64,000 nucleotides of DNA from Diphasiastrum complanatum (lineage: Eukaryota > Streptophyta > Lycopodiopsida > Lycopodiales > Lycopodiaceae), in contig CM055113.1 of assembly GCA_029204225.1 (NCBI GenBank), positions 31,940,299-32,004,298 on the forward strand. Direction: 5' to 3'. Below are positions 46,400-57,080 of the stretch, piece after piece. Both the position numbers and the translations under genes were made by a program. The notes under the pieces are model-generated. The model was given only the letters and a program-made list of their open reading frames with translations, was not told where the DNA came from and searched no databases. Each line of letters begins with the position of its first letter. The stretch's first letter is position 1.

Positions 46400-46660
46400 T
46401 AGGGCATCTAGTAGGTCATTGTAGTGCAGGCATTCCAAAGGGAGCCAGGAACCACGACTTAGCTTCTCAGCCTTCAACTCTTGCCGTCGAAACCCACTTG
46501 ACATACAAGCAGCCAACTCGCCAATGACGATTACACTTAAGCAACTTGAAGTTCCGAAACCAACGTTGAGATCCAACTTGGCGCCATGCTAGATTGGGGG
46601 TTCCGATGTGGGTGACTTCCCTCCAGGCAAGTCGCGGCTCCCGAGACCCATGTCCGGGAG
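46400..46660 (-). mobile_element. Inverted LTR fragment of the Ty3-like family
   Basis: GGCATTCCAAAGGGAGCCAG, CTCTTGCCGTC, CAGCCAACTCGCCAA and GGCGCCATGCTAGATTGGGG align with 52252-52440, and with 36780-36970 in reverse. It is cut at both sides. Confidence 0.6.
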
Positions 46661-46699
46661 CCAGACTGATTCAGCCAGGCTTAATCACCAAAATAAAAA

Positions 46700-47640
46700 C
46701 TAAGTCCTAAAAAGCGTGCTTTTTCAGAAAGCACTATATTCTAGGACAAAGGGGGTGCGCCGAATCACACCAAAACTATAGGGGGAGTCCGGTAGACAGA
46801 AACTTGGGTAGCTCAACCAGCGCCAGGAATCCAGTCGCCAGGTCTCAGCCCCCTCTACCAGCACGAGCCAGGCTCAATGCCCAACACGTGTTGGTGGCCC
46901 CGAGACCAGTCAGTCTATGTATGTATGTATGTATCCTCTTCCAAATTTAATAAAGTTGATCCTTGGGGATGATTACCATTTCGGTTTCGCCTTTGGGATT
47001 GGTCCAAGTGGAAGGACTCTTACTACAACCTTTTTGCGTCGTCGGTGTCCAAGGGTCCACGTCACCGACGTGTGGCTCGCCGCTATGCCAATTGGTCAGT
47101 TTGGCAACCACTATGCCTTGGGTTTCATGTGTGGCTTGTCTTTGTCTTTGTTTACCTTTTGGGGACGGATTCTGAGTTGGTTTTTGGGTTGGTTGGAATT
47201 CCAGTTTCCTTAAGTCTGAATGGTTAAGCTTGTTACGTTTCTAAGTTGGCTTTTACGTAAGTGCATGATGGATGAATGTTAGACTTAAGCGCGTGTTGGA
47301 AAAACCACTCAAGTCCCAGCGCCCTTTGAGACCCAACGCAACATGTGGTATCAAAGCCGACTAGCCAATCAGCTACGCAAGTCTCACAGGGATGACAACT
47401 TTTTGGGATTTGTCAGGACAACCGTTGTGCAAGGTGCTACCCACAGTGTAAGCACGGGTGCGTCCACGGTCGGGGTGGTCAGCAAAACGGAGGACTTGAT
47501 GAGGCAAGATGTTGTCGTTGAGGTGTAAGCACGGTCAGTTCCCGCGGTTCGGGCCTGGCGCCGTCTGCACGTAGGACAGATGAGGCAATGTGCTGCCATT
47601 AAGTTGGTGAAAGCATGGTCTGTGTTTGTATCCATGAAAT
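46700..47640 (+). mobile_element. LTR end, primer site and leader of a Ty3-like element
   Basis: The LTR-like part ends in CCCAACGCAACA at 47343. After TG comes TGGTATCAAAGCC (47346-47358), a slightly altered tRNA-iMet primer site. The leader then reads GCAAGGTGCTACCCACAGTG, TAAGCACGGGTGCGTCCACG and GACAGATGAGGCAATGTGCTG, matching 51990-52200 in reverse. TTTAATAAAG near 46949 may be the LTR polyadenylation signal. No gag follows. Confidence 0.55.
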
Positions 47641-47746
47641 TAATGTATCATAGTGATAAGTGATGAACTTCAAAAATTTCTTAGCACTATGAGTTGTGGG
47701 TTGTCATTGATCGTTTTAGTATAGTTTTTTTTTTTCCTTCACGACA

Positions 47747-47946
47747 AAACATGTGTACTTGAATTGGCCCTATCAAAGTTCTACACCAAGATGCTTGATA
47801 GAAAATCTTTATGATACCCCTAAAGTCAACATGACTAAACTATTTTTACTTTTTCTACATGTGGGAACATGCTCCACACATGTGATATTTTCTTACAAAC
47901 TAGAAACACAAAAAATATCCAAGATAGATTTTGACAATTTTTCACA
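47747..47946 (-). mobile_element. Inverted LTR fragment related to 38273
   Basis: Reverse complement of 38273-38480 with few changes. It begins exactly at the LTR terminus (TTCACA at 47941-47946) and breaks off inside the LTR. Confidence 0.7.
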
Positions 47947-49535
47947 GTATTATTATAGGGCTCCAAATAAGGCCCCATCGATGCAATTTTTGAATGTGTT
48001 GGTCTCCTCTATTCATAAAGCCTTGCCCTTTATGTAGGGAAATATAGAAAAACAACATATAGTAAAACTTAAAATTAATGTAGGTGTTGTAATGAATACC
48101 GGTCCTCCAATAATTGCAAATTTGTGAAAACTTCATTTTCATCTTTTTGAAAATCTCAAGTTCTTCAACTCATTTGGTGTCTAAACGAGTACATATTTAA
48201 AAAATAAATACTAAATAGTAAAGTTTGGATCATCAACGACTAGGGTGATACGACTTATGATTGAAAGGTCATAGCAAGTGTCCATACAAGGTCTTATGTT
48301 GCATTTGCAAACATGAAGAATGTATTATGCTCCATGATTGAGGGTGTAGGTGATGCCCCACCCTCATCCAATGGTCGAGAGTGTTTCATGATGGTGACGA
48401 CATCATGATGTCATCTCACAAGTATCCTTGTCCATTGCATGATGACATCCCCCTTAGTCACAATTCACAATTCACAATACACTCCTTTGTGCAAACATTT
48501 CAATGGTCTCTTAGGTGGCCTCATCAATAGTCCTAGCACCTCCTTAAAAAAAATATTGTATTTGGTGTTGTCATCTACTATAGTGCAATTTTCCTAAAAA
48601 ACATCAAATGTTAAAAAAGGGAATTGGCTGGAATCAAATGCTAGAAAAGCATCATAAGGCCCAATAACATTATATAGCAGGCTAACATGGAATATATGTT
48701 TGCCTTTAGTAATAATAGCATTGTGATTAAAGATGTGATGAGAATATCCAAACCTCAAATTAAGAGCACGGTTGTTGTCAAACAAACTCTACATACCTAT
48801 GATTACTAGTATTCTACTACAGATTGTTTATGACTGTTGATGTTTCTAAAATCACATAAAAGAAGAACACAATTTGACAGGAGTATCATCAAGAAGTATT
48901 TGAAAGCCTAGTCATGTTGGTTCATACATAAAAAAGAGAAAATATATGTGGCAAGTGTGGATAATCCAGGCATATCTTTCTTCATGTTGAGATAATAAAA
49001 GGGAGCTTGAGACAAGGAAAAAATTGTGATCCAAAATTGCTTGCTAGAGGTGAAAACAATGCATCTAACAAAAGTTTTGAGTATCGATATGCACATAGTA
49101 CCATAGTGGTGAATAAGTTTATCAACAATGGAATAAAAAATTAGTTGGACATAAAATCATAAGGGAATTTTCTCTATCAATGCTAGAGTTTATCTAGATA
49201 GACAAGATATAATAATAATCTATGTAGACAAAAAAGTTAAAAGAACCAAGAAATATATAAAAGTAGTGTTCACGCCAACCCAATATATGTGTTTGAGGGT
49301 TGACGAGATGTCCAAGCTCAACATATTGGGGATATTGTGGTCTTAGAAGGCATCCACTCTTGAGAGCAAAAAAAAAAAAAGTCTTTGTGGCCCCATTGGC
49401 ATATACTATTGAAGTTTAACTATTTGTTACCCTTATTTTACCACATGTCCAGCAGATCTACTATTGCTAAGAGTGCTATAGGCAAGTAAAAAGGAAGGAC
49501 CGGCTCTATTGTAATAGCAAGGTTGGGAATCGATT

Positions 49536-49539
<4 letters not shown>
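47947..49539. other. Intergenic DNA, nothing recognised
   Basis: Short frames only. No domain, RNA gene or bordered repeat is seen. Confidence 0.35.

Positions 49540-49592
<53 letters not shown>
49540..49592. repeat. (CT)n microsatellite
   Basis: CT run of about 26 units, 60 bp left of the inverted LTR pair. Confidence 0.95.
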
Positions 49593-49595
<3 letters not shown>

Positions 49596-49651
49596 GATTT
49601 TTTCTTTATAAAGTACACCATAGTCCTTCTGGAAAATTCATCAATAAAAGT

Positions 49652-50323
49652 TATAATAATAATAAAATAGCTTAAACTTAGATTTAGAACTTATACTTAG
49701 GAAACTTAAGATTAGAAATATTTTATCTTAAGTTTTCCTAAGTTAAGAAATTTGAAGTTCTAAATCCTAAGTTAGAAGTTCTTGAAAGGCTAGAAACAGA
49801 TTAGTCTCATAAGTTAGTAGACACTTATGGAAGACCCTCCTTGCCATAAAAGGAGAGGTATTTGCATTGTAACCAACACTTTTGAGATTAAGCTATCTTG
49901 CTCTCTATTTTGGAGAATTATCATTCTATGTCATTTGTGTTCCCTTTGGAAAGGTGCATAGCTTGAGGGAAGGTGCTTAGGCCTCCTCTTGCCTCCTTTT
50001 CATCAGTTTATTGTGGCATGTTCTTTATTGCTTATTTATTTAATATTAGCCGCAATATCATTTTAATAGTCTTTGGGTGTTAAGTAGAATTTAGATTAAT
50101 CACCTTGCTAGTTGGGTAAGCCTTAGCAAGGGTTTCTATTTTGTCACCTTAGATAGTTTCATTTCCGTTTTGAGCACTATATGGGTAAGCCTTAGTGCTT
50201 CCGTCATTACTTCTTATTTTCTCATTTCTGTTAGAAACTTGGTAGAAACTTAAAAAGTGGACGAATCTCTACATTCCTATACTACACCTGTAGGTAGATC
50301 TAGCCACCGCACACACTAGAAAT
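49652..50323 (+). mobile_element. Left LTR arm of palindrome, 5'-truncated
   Basis: About 670 bp that match 50418-51081 as an inverted repeat with roughly 97% identity by eye (for example TTTGGAGAATTATCATTCTA and ACTTTTTAAGTTTCTACC in both). The copy lacks the first about 145 bp of the LTR seen on the right. It ends, after about ten more bases, at CCAACA, one T before a tRNA-Asp primer-site sequence. Confidence 0.85.
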
Positions 50324-50334
50324 ACTTCCAACAT

Positions 50335-50409
50335 TGGCGCCGTTGCCGGGGAACGAACCTGGGTCACCTACGTGACACGCATGAATACTTACCACTATAC
50401 TACAACGAT
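50335..50409 (-). tRNA. Full tRNA-Asp(GUC) copy with CCA end, reverse-transcribed primer
   Basis: On the minus strand the 75 bases fold as a tRNA: acceptor ATCGTTG/CAACGGC, discriminator G and CCA, D arm with GTAT and GTGGT, anticodon GTC at 50376-50374, T loop TTCGTTC. Plant tRNA-Asp is nearly the same. Differences are A1 for G1, changes in the anticodon stem (one mismatch, 28-42) and position 32, a 51-63 mismatch, and T instead of A at position 58 (base 50353). Eukaryotic tRNA genes do not encode CCA, and the first 18 bases (TGGCGCCGTTGCCGGGGA) are a known retroelement primer site, so this is a copied primer and not a tRNA gene. Confidence 0.8.
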
Positions 50410-50417
50410 TAAGAGGA

Positions 50418-51224
50418 TTTCTAGTGTGTGCGGTGGCTAGATCTACTTACGGGTGTAGTATAGGGATGTAGAGATTCGTCCACTTTTTAAGTTTCTACCA
50501 AGTTTCTAACAGAAATGCGAAAATAAGAAGTAATGACAGAAGCACTAAGGCTTACCTAGTGCTCAAAACGGAAATGAAACTATCTAAGGTGACAAAATAC
50601 AAACCCTTGCTAAGGCTTACCCAACTAGCAAGGTGATTAATCTAAATTCTACTTAACACCCAAAGGGTAATAAAATGATATTGCGGCTAATATTAAGTAA
50701 ATAAGCATAAAGAACATGCCATAATAAACCGATGAAAAGGAGGCAAGAGGAGGCCCGAGCACCTTCCCTCAAGCTATGCACCTTTCCAAAGGAAACACAA
50801 ATGACATAGAATGATAATTCTCCAAAATAGAGAGCAAGATAGCTTAATCTCAAAAGTGTTGGTTACAATGCAAATACCTCTCCTTTTATGGCAAGAAAGG
50901 TCTGCCATAAGTGTCTACTAATTTATGGGACTAATATGTTTCTAACCTTTCAAGAACTTCTAACTTAGGATTTAGAACTTTAAATTTCCTAACTTAGGAA
51001 AACTTAAGATAAAATATTTCTAATCTTAAGTTTCCTAAGTCTAAGTTCTAAATCTAAGTTTAAGCTATTTTATTATTATTTAAGCTTCTACTCATGGACT
51101 TACAAAACACATGCCATGGCTTGAAGTTTATTGACAAATACTCATACGTGGTCTTACAAAATACATGCCACGGAGTTTTATTATTATTTTTTATTTTTTC
51201 TCTGTGTTAGCACAGTTGCTAACA
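50418..51224 (-). mobile_element. Right LTR arm of palindrome, near full length, minus orientation
   Basis: In minus sense the LTR starts TGTTAGCAACTG at 51224, directly after a polypurine tract (AATAAGGAGGGGGATAA, 51225-51240), and runs to CTAGAAAT at 50418. The terminal CTTCCAACA of the left arm is replaced by CCTCTTA. It is therefore the 3' LTR of an element whose internal part lies to the right. Confidence 0.8.
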
Positions 51225-51830
51225 TTATCCCCCTCCTTATTGGATTGGTGGTCCCACACCAATCGACGCCTTTTCGTCCTGAATCTTTTGTGCTTCTTGG
51301 AGGCGAGATGTTGCTGTCGGGAGTGGTAGATTGTCGTGCCGATGTCCTCCATCATTTGCCACCGTAATTTGTCCAGGAAGGGCATGGGTTTGTAGTAATG
51401 AAGCATACCCTGGAAAAAGTTATGGGTTTTCCATAACTCCACCATATCAACGTGCAGGGCGAAAGTGAGTGCAGCGCGATAATAGAGCCTTGCAAGATTG
51501 ATATGGTCGTCTTGCGTGCGCAAGGATTTATTGATGTCAAGGGCAATTGGGGGTAACCCTCGATCCCAAAAACCTCTAAGTTCTGCCAGAAATGCCACCA
51601 GGCCACAATTATTCGCAAAGTATCTGACATCGCGATCAGGATTGCCATGGTGCTTCTAGTAGAATACTCGGCAGTTCGTGACCATGTCTTCGGCTAAGTT
51701 GCCGGTATTCACGCCTGTGAGCTTAGGCCAAAAGATTCTATTCTTGACCTTGGTGGCAGGAAACGGTTCTCGCCTCGCTACTGGATAGTAATAAGGATTG
51801 GTGCGCATGTAGGAGGGAGCTTCGAGATAC
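51191..51830 (-). pseudogene. Unrecognised 3' gene of the tRNA-Asp-primed LTR element
   Basis: In minus sense a frame with one stop at about 51655 reads REPFPATKVKNRIFWPKLTG and NTGNLAEDMVTNCRVFY, then a 135-codon open part (AELRGFWDRGLPPIALDINK, MVELWKTHNFFQGMLHYYKP, KLRWQMMEDIGTTIY) with a basic end, KKHKRFRTKRRR. The frame runs through the polypurine tract and stops inside the LTR. I recognise no gag, pol or envelope motif. By position it is a 3' extra ORF of an Athila/Tat-type gypsy element (inference from the Asp primer site). Confidence 0.4.
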
Positions 51831-51849
51831 TGTGCCGTTGAGGTCTTAC

Positions 51850-52683
51850 TTTGTAGGAAGAGCTAATGACGCTAGAGAGGTTGTGGATCCAGGAGTAACG
51901 CCCCCACCAAATTTGGTCGATAGCCCTTATAGCTAAATGATCGGCGGCTATCACAAATATGTCACCCCGCACCCCACAAGGCACAAACCGTGCTTACACC
52001 AACCTAATGGCAGTACACTGCCTCATCTGTCCTACGTGCAGACAGCGCCAGGCCCGAACCGTGAGAACTAACTACACCTTGACTCATCAAGTCCCCCGTT
52101 CTGTCGACCACCCCGACCGTGGACGCACCCGTGCTTACACTGTGGACAGCACCTTGCACAATAGTTGTCTAGATGAACCCCAAACCATGGCCATTTCCGT
52201 GAGATCCGCATAGCTGACCGGCCAGTGAGCTCTGATACCACATGTAGCGCAGGCATCCCAAAGGGAGCTAGGAACCACGACTTAGCTTCCCAGCCTTCAA
52301 CTCTTGCCGTCCAAACCCACTTGACGTACAAGCAGCCAACTCGCCAACGACGATCAGACTTAACCAGTTTGAAGTTCCGAAACCAACATTGAGATCTAAA
52401 CTGGCGCCATGCCAGATTGGGGGTCCTGGTGTGGGTGACTTCTCTCCAGGCAAGTCGCCCGACATACATCAAACTTAACCAACTCGAAGCTTCATTACAA
52501 ACGAGTAACATCCATTCCAAGCAAGCGGTTTGACTTACATCAGACTTAACCAACTGAAAGCTTTGTTACAAGCACTGGAAGCCAACTTGGCGCCATGCCA
52601 GACTGGATAGCCACAAATAGGTAACTTCCACCCAAGCAAGCCATCCAACTCAACCGACAGATTAGAGCCCATGTTCCCCAAGA
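51850..52683 (-). mobile_element. LTR, primer site and leader of Ty3-like family, minus orientation
   Basis: In minus sense an LTR (52683 to 52243) ends GCCTGCGCTACA. After TG comes TGGTATCAGAGC (52240-52229), an initiator-tRNA-Met site, then a leader matching 47360-47620. Three LTR-internal repeats with TTGGTTAAGTCTGA are present. The leader is joined at about 51840 to the unrelated tRNA-Asp element. Confidence 0.65.
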
Positions 52684-53040
52684 GCTTAACCCCAAAGTGT
52701 TGCCCACAATGTAAGCATGGGTGCGTCCACGGGGTGGTCGGCAGAACGGGGGACTTGATGAGTCAAAGTGCTGCCCTCGAGGTGTAAGCACGGTCAGTTC
52801 TCGTTGGGTTAGGAGCTGTAATGGAGAAGTCAGAGATGTGAGGGATCAAAGCAGGTGATCTAACCCGACTGTTTAACTATAAGGGCTATCGACCAGAGTT
52901 GGTGGGGCATGACTGAGTCAATGTGCTGCTTAATGGTGAAAGCACGAATAGTTGAATGGATGTTCTCTGTGGCCTGATTTTGTGATCGATCTGTATGGGC
53001 GCGGCCAGACAAAGGTCCTTTGACAGGGCTATCTCAAAGG
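52684..53040 (+). mobile_element. Leader fragment of the Ty3-like family, plus orientation
   Basis: Blocks GCCCACAATGTAAGCATGGG, AGCTATAAGGGCTAT-like and TGTGCTGCTTAATGGTGAAA match 33640-33780 and 47440. Orientation flips relative to the LTR immediately to the left, so a rearrangement point lies at about 52684. Confidence 0.5.
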
Positions 53041-53867
53041 GGGACCTTGTCTTTGTTACTTGTTAGTAATCCTACCTGAGTGTCTTGCTTGTATGTATTC
53101 GTGGTGAGTCCTAGTACTCGTGCTTTGTCTGGTTTGCATGATTGCTTGTGATACAAAGAGCTGATGGCTCGTGAAGGAACCTTTCTTTTGAAGGCTAACA
53201 CCATCAAATAAAGAGGACTACGGAATCTATGGGACGGATTCACAGTTCAAGTACTCGCACGTGAACGACAACAAAACGACTCGATGTTTGCAAAGGATGG
53301 AAGGCTAGCCTATTTCTTGGGTTAGTTTCATTTGCGACGACGCCCACCAGATGCAAGCAGGAAGTCAAAAGTTGGAAAGGGCAATTTAAGAGGAAGTCTT
53401 CTATAGTGCAGTTGGTCTTCATTGGGATGGCTATCTTTGGAACTGAAACTCACTGAGCATGAGTGATATCGAGTATCAATTGGGTTTTCCCTCAAAGGGG
53501 AAAGACTAGGGTCCTCTTCAGAGATTGGCAATAAGTTAGATCAAGCCATAATCCTACCAGATCGAAAGCAAAGTGTTGGAAAAGCTTTTGAGACTGAGAA
53601 CTCTACTCTAAGTTCGGTCAGCTGATTTTATAAGTGGAGGGGAACTATCACACACCCCTTGCTTGGTGCAAATGTTGAATGAAAGTCCATCAAAATGGAG
53701 GCAAATTCAAGGTGACCTAGCCATACTCACATGAGGAGACTGACGAACTTTGAACCTAATAAGTTGACAAGTTTTTGTTGTGGAAAGGAAAGCTTGTTAT
53801 AGGCTTTCTCTGGACCAGCAATGATGAGGAGACATAATGAGTATGCTGGCTTGTGTTACATGTAAAG
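53041..53867. other. Unassigned, probably retroelement-derived
   Basis: Short minus-strand frames only. One, at 53531-53328, has no recognised motif. Confidence 0.25.
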
Positions 53868-54215
53868 CAACTGATCAATGAAGGAACTATGAAAGTTGAG
53901 TCTTGCACGAGAGTCTTGGTACTTCAAACGGACGCTAAGGGACAGTTCGTGTTGAGATCGGACTAGTGCAAACTCTAGGTGCATTTGTCTAATTCAAAGA
54001 GAACTACTCAGGTGTACACTTCTTGTTTTGACTGTGAGGCAACTGACCAGTGATGGAATTGTGAAAGTCAAGTTTTGCACGACGGACATGATGCTTCAAA
54101 CAAACGCGAAGAGATAGTTCGTATGCGGATCAAATGGGTGCGACCCCTTTGCTCTCCACGAGGTCAATGGTTACATTGGGTTGATTCAAAGACAACTACT
54201 TCAAGCTAAGTGAGA
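53868..54215. repeat. Decayed tandem duplication, about 180-bp unit
   Basis: Two copies (about 53868-54030 and 54048-54215) share ACTGA-CA-TGA-GGAA, GAAAGT-AAGT-TTGCACGA, GCTTCAAAC-AACGC and ATTCAAAGA-AACTACT in the same order. Confidence 0.55.
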
Positions 54216-55350
54216 AGTGCATTGCGGAGTTCTGTTGTGGAGTATAGCTTGCAGTGAATTGATGGTGCATGCCGCATGAAGTTAAGTAGTCTGTCATTTC
54301 ATCAGACATGTACTCTCCCCCTGAATCAGACTGCAGGGTCTTGATCTTCTGACCTGTTTGAGTCTCAACGAACTGTTTGAACTCCTTAAAATAGTGAAAG
54401 GCCTCAGACTTATTTAATGAACATAGTTCTAGTAAATCGGGAGAAGTCATCAATAATGTGATGAAATATAAGGCTTGGCCCAAAGAGGGCATGCTCATAG
54501 GACCACGCAGATTGCTATGAATTAATGCAAGAATGGACTTAGGCTTTTGGCTTGTCCCTTAAGAAATTTAGTTCTAGGTTATTTTCCTAGTAAGCAATTT
54601 TTACAGACAGTCTGATTTCTGCTAGAGACAACAGTAGTATCCATATTCTTGACCAAGCTATTATGATGCATGTACAAGATAGACCTCATGTTTAAATGAC
54701 CTAATCTTTGATGCCAAACATGAGTAGGAATGTTGCTTATTGGATTATAGGGCCATTGACTTGGTACTCGTCGTAGATAAGCTCTTTCTCTGTACTTCTT
54801 CCTATACTAAGCTTATTGTCAACTTTTGTAGAGATAGCACAGGAGTATCGCTCAAAAGCAACATCAAATTGTCATAGGAGGATGATAGACTGGCTAGAAG
54901 AGACATCCTAGAGTCCTCTTCTGAAATAGGTGAACCCATAGCAGCAAGTTGATTCAACAACTGCTTAAAGTTGTTCAGATGTTCACTGACTGAGGTTCCT
55001 TTGCTCATTTTTAGGGTTAGGACCTTCTTTCTCAAGAAGAGACGAACCGAAACATCTGATGTTTCATAAATGCTTGTCAAAGTATCCCATATTTCTTTTG
55101 AAGTGGTACAGTTTGATACATGAGCTATCTGAGTGTCTTTCAAATACATGGATATGATGGCAAGAGCTTTGCCATCCTTTGCTTCCCATGCTAGTAGTAT
55201 TTCAGGTTTTGCCGGTTTGGCTATAGAACCATTGACGTATCCCCATAGCTCTTTTTCGATCAGGATAATCCTCATCTTGAATTTCCACATGTGGAAATCG
55301 TCTCCCTTGAATTTGTTGATCAAGCAGATCTCTGAGGTTGAGCCTTCCAT
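54196..55350 (-). pseudogene. Copia gag plus partial integrase, minus strand
   Basis: From ATG 55350 a 182-codon gag frame reads FKGDDFHMWKFKMRIILIEK, then SKEIWDTLTSIYETSDVSVR and SLSSSYDNLMLLLSD, a copia gag of the same type as the 20-kb family would need. After a deleted zinc-knuckle/protease part, broken gag-pre-integrase sequence follows, then integrase 54498-54196: LQSDSGGEYMSDEM holds a catalytic Asp, YTPQQN precedes the place where the catalytic Glu should be, and the earlier Asp reads Asn (ALIHSNLRGPM). CTCTGATAAGAGCAG just upstream of gag (about 55400) looks like a mutated primer site. Confidence 0.75.
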
Positions 55351-55417
55351 GATGATCGATGAACAGAGATTACAAATTCGATATAAAAACTAGCTTTGAA
55401 ATATGAACTGCTCTTAT

Positions 55418-56180
55418 CAGAGTTTTGAGATATATTCGAGCTACCATGGACTTTTGCATTTGTTATGGAGTAGTTGACAACAACAAACTCAATTTTCTCA
55501 ATGGTTATTTAGATGCAAGTTGGGCAGGAGATGTAGTACTCGTAAATCCACTTCTGGATTTACATTATTCCTCAACAATGGTCCTATTTCATGGAGCAGT
55601 CACAAGCAAACTTCGGTAGCTCTATCTTCTACTAAATCAGAGTACATCGCAGCCTCTCAAACTCCAAAGGAAGTAGTATGGTTGAGAAACTTACTTTCAA
55701 ATGTTTGTCGGAAACAATATGCTCCGACAACTCTATTTTGTGATAATCAAAGTGCTATTGCTTTATCAATCAACCCTGGATTTCATTTCAGGAGCAAGCA
55801 TATTGAAATTAAGTCTCACTATGTTAGAAGCAAAGTTCTTGACAATGAGGTAAACTTGCAGTATTGTCAAACGCAAGATATGACATCGGATATTTTACTA
55901 AAGCACTAAGCTTGGATGCGCACAAAAAATTTTGTGGAGAACTAGGATTGAAGGTCAAAGCATTCATGGCTTCATATTAAGGGGGAGTGTTGGATTATTC
56001 TACTATCGGAGTAATTCATCCAAATAATCGATCTTTAATCTTCATCCACTTCATTATCCAGTTTTGCAGTTTTATTCATGTTTTTACACAGTTTGCAGAA
56101 ATACTCGAAAATCACTCAACATGTGGCTCCGACATATTGGACAACATCCGACTTATCAACGACGTCGATGAAAGTTGAAG
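55418..56180 (+). pseudogene. Copia RNase H, polypurine tract and LTR start, plus strand
   Basis: Starts abruptly in RNase H (LRYIRATMDFCICYG) and reads through TRKSTSGFTLFLNNGPISWS, SVALSSTKSEYIAASQ, LFCDNQSAIALSINPGF and SKHIEIKSHYVR, with one frameshift at about 55535. It then reaches AAGGGGGAG and, at 55987, TGTTGGATTATT, an LTR start. About 85% like 21794-21960 where they overlap, so one family. It points away from the gag fragment to its left. Confidence 0.8.
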
Positions 56181-56339
56181 GAGCCAACCATGTCAAAGAC
56201 CAACAATTATTGTTCCACTTGATATGAAGCTAAAGACTTGCCCTAACTACTTTGCAAGTAAATTTTTGGGAAGTCCTAACTGGATGGATGTCAGCGCATT
56301 ACGAACACTTTTAGAGGAGTTTTTTCAGTCTAGATTAAT

Positions 56340-57080
56340 TAGATCTCATGATACTAAGTCAAATCTAATCAATGGCACTCAATCTTGGTAGTTTTTCCTA
56401 TGATTAGCATCAAGAACACATAGAATGCATTTATATGGAGCTAATGAATATTGTGCATTAAATGTAGGTTCGAGGTGCCCACACGTGTGGAAAGTACGGA
56501 TTTTGATCCCTACCAAATTTGGAATCAAATCCCCTCACCAAAGTTAGTATTCAAACTCGCCATCTCATTACTAGTTTTTAGCACCAAAATTTGCTATGCA
56601 TGGATTTGCCTTTGATCAATGATAAAGCTCTTGTACTTGTCTCTGATACCATGTGAAAGTACTATACTTTTGGACCATAAGTGGATCTACACAAGATCCA
56701 CAAGAGTGATTGGATGCTAGCTTAACAATCTATCAAAAAACTAAACACAAAAAGTTGATCTAGATTGGCAATTTGACAAACAACAAGCAAGAACAACCAT
56801 CAAACATTGATCATAGATGAATCCGAGTTCACACATGTGAAATGAAGCCTAATGTACGGCCTTCAAACAGAGAATGAAGGTTGAATTACTTTGGTTGCAT
56901 TTAGATTACAAAATCGCAATACAAATGTGGAGTAGCTCGAGATTGCCAATGAGCTCCAAATAATAATCTAAGTCCTCACTATGGGAGGATGGAATACATA
57001 GCAAAAGTCACTTCTTTTGTAAAGTTAGGTGAATTTCCAGCATGTAATAAAGAAGTTAACTTGGCTTTCTTGCCCTAATC
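56340..57080 (-). mobile_element. Inverted LTR and leader of the 39752 family
   Basis: In minus sense an LTR part (57080 to 56652) ends GTATAGTACTTTCACA and is followed by TGGTATCAGAGA and a leader (56639 to 56340) that matches 40470-40800. The LTR is more divergent than the 39752/43628 pair and lacks its start. Confidence 0.75.

Noticed and set aside
50335-50409. Functional nuclear tRNA-Asp gene
   Set aside because: It encodes CCA, has stem mismatches and T58, abuts an LTR exactly at the primer-site position and lies between inverted LTRs.
49652-51081. DNA transposon with long terminal inverted repeats
   Set aside because: The arms carry LTR hallmarks (primer site on one, polypurine tract on the other) and the centre is a tRNA, not a transposase or spacer.
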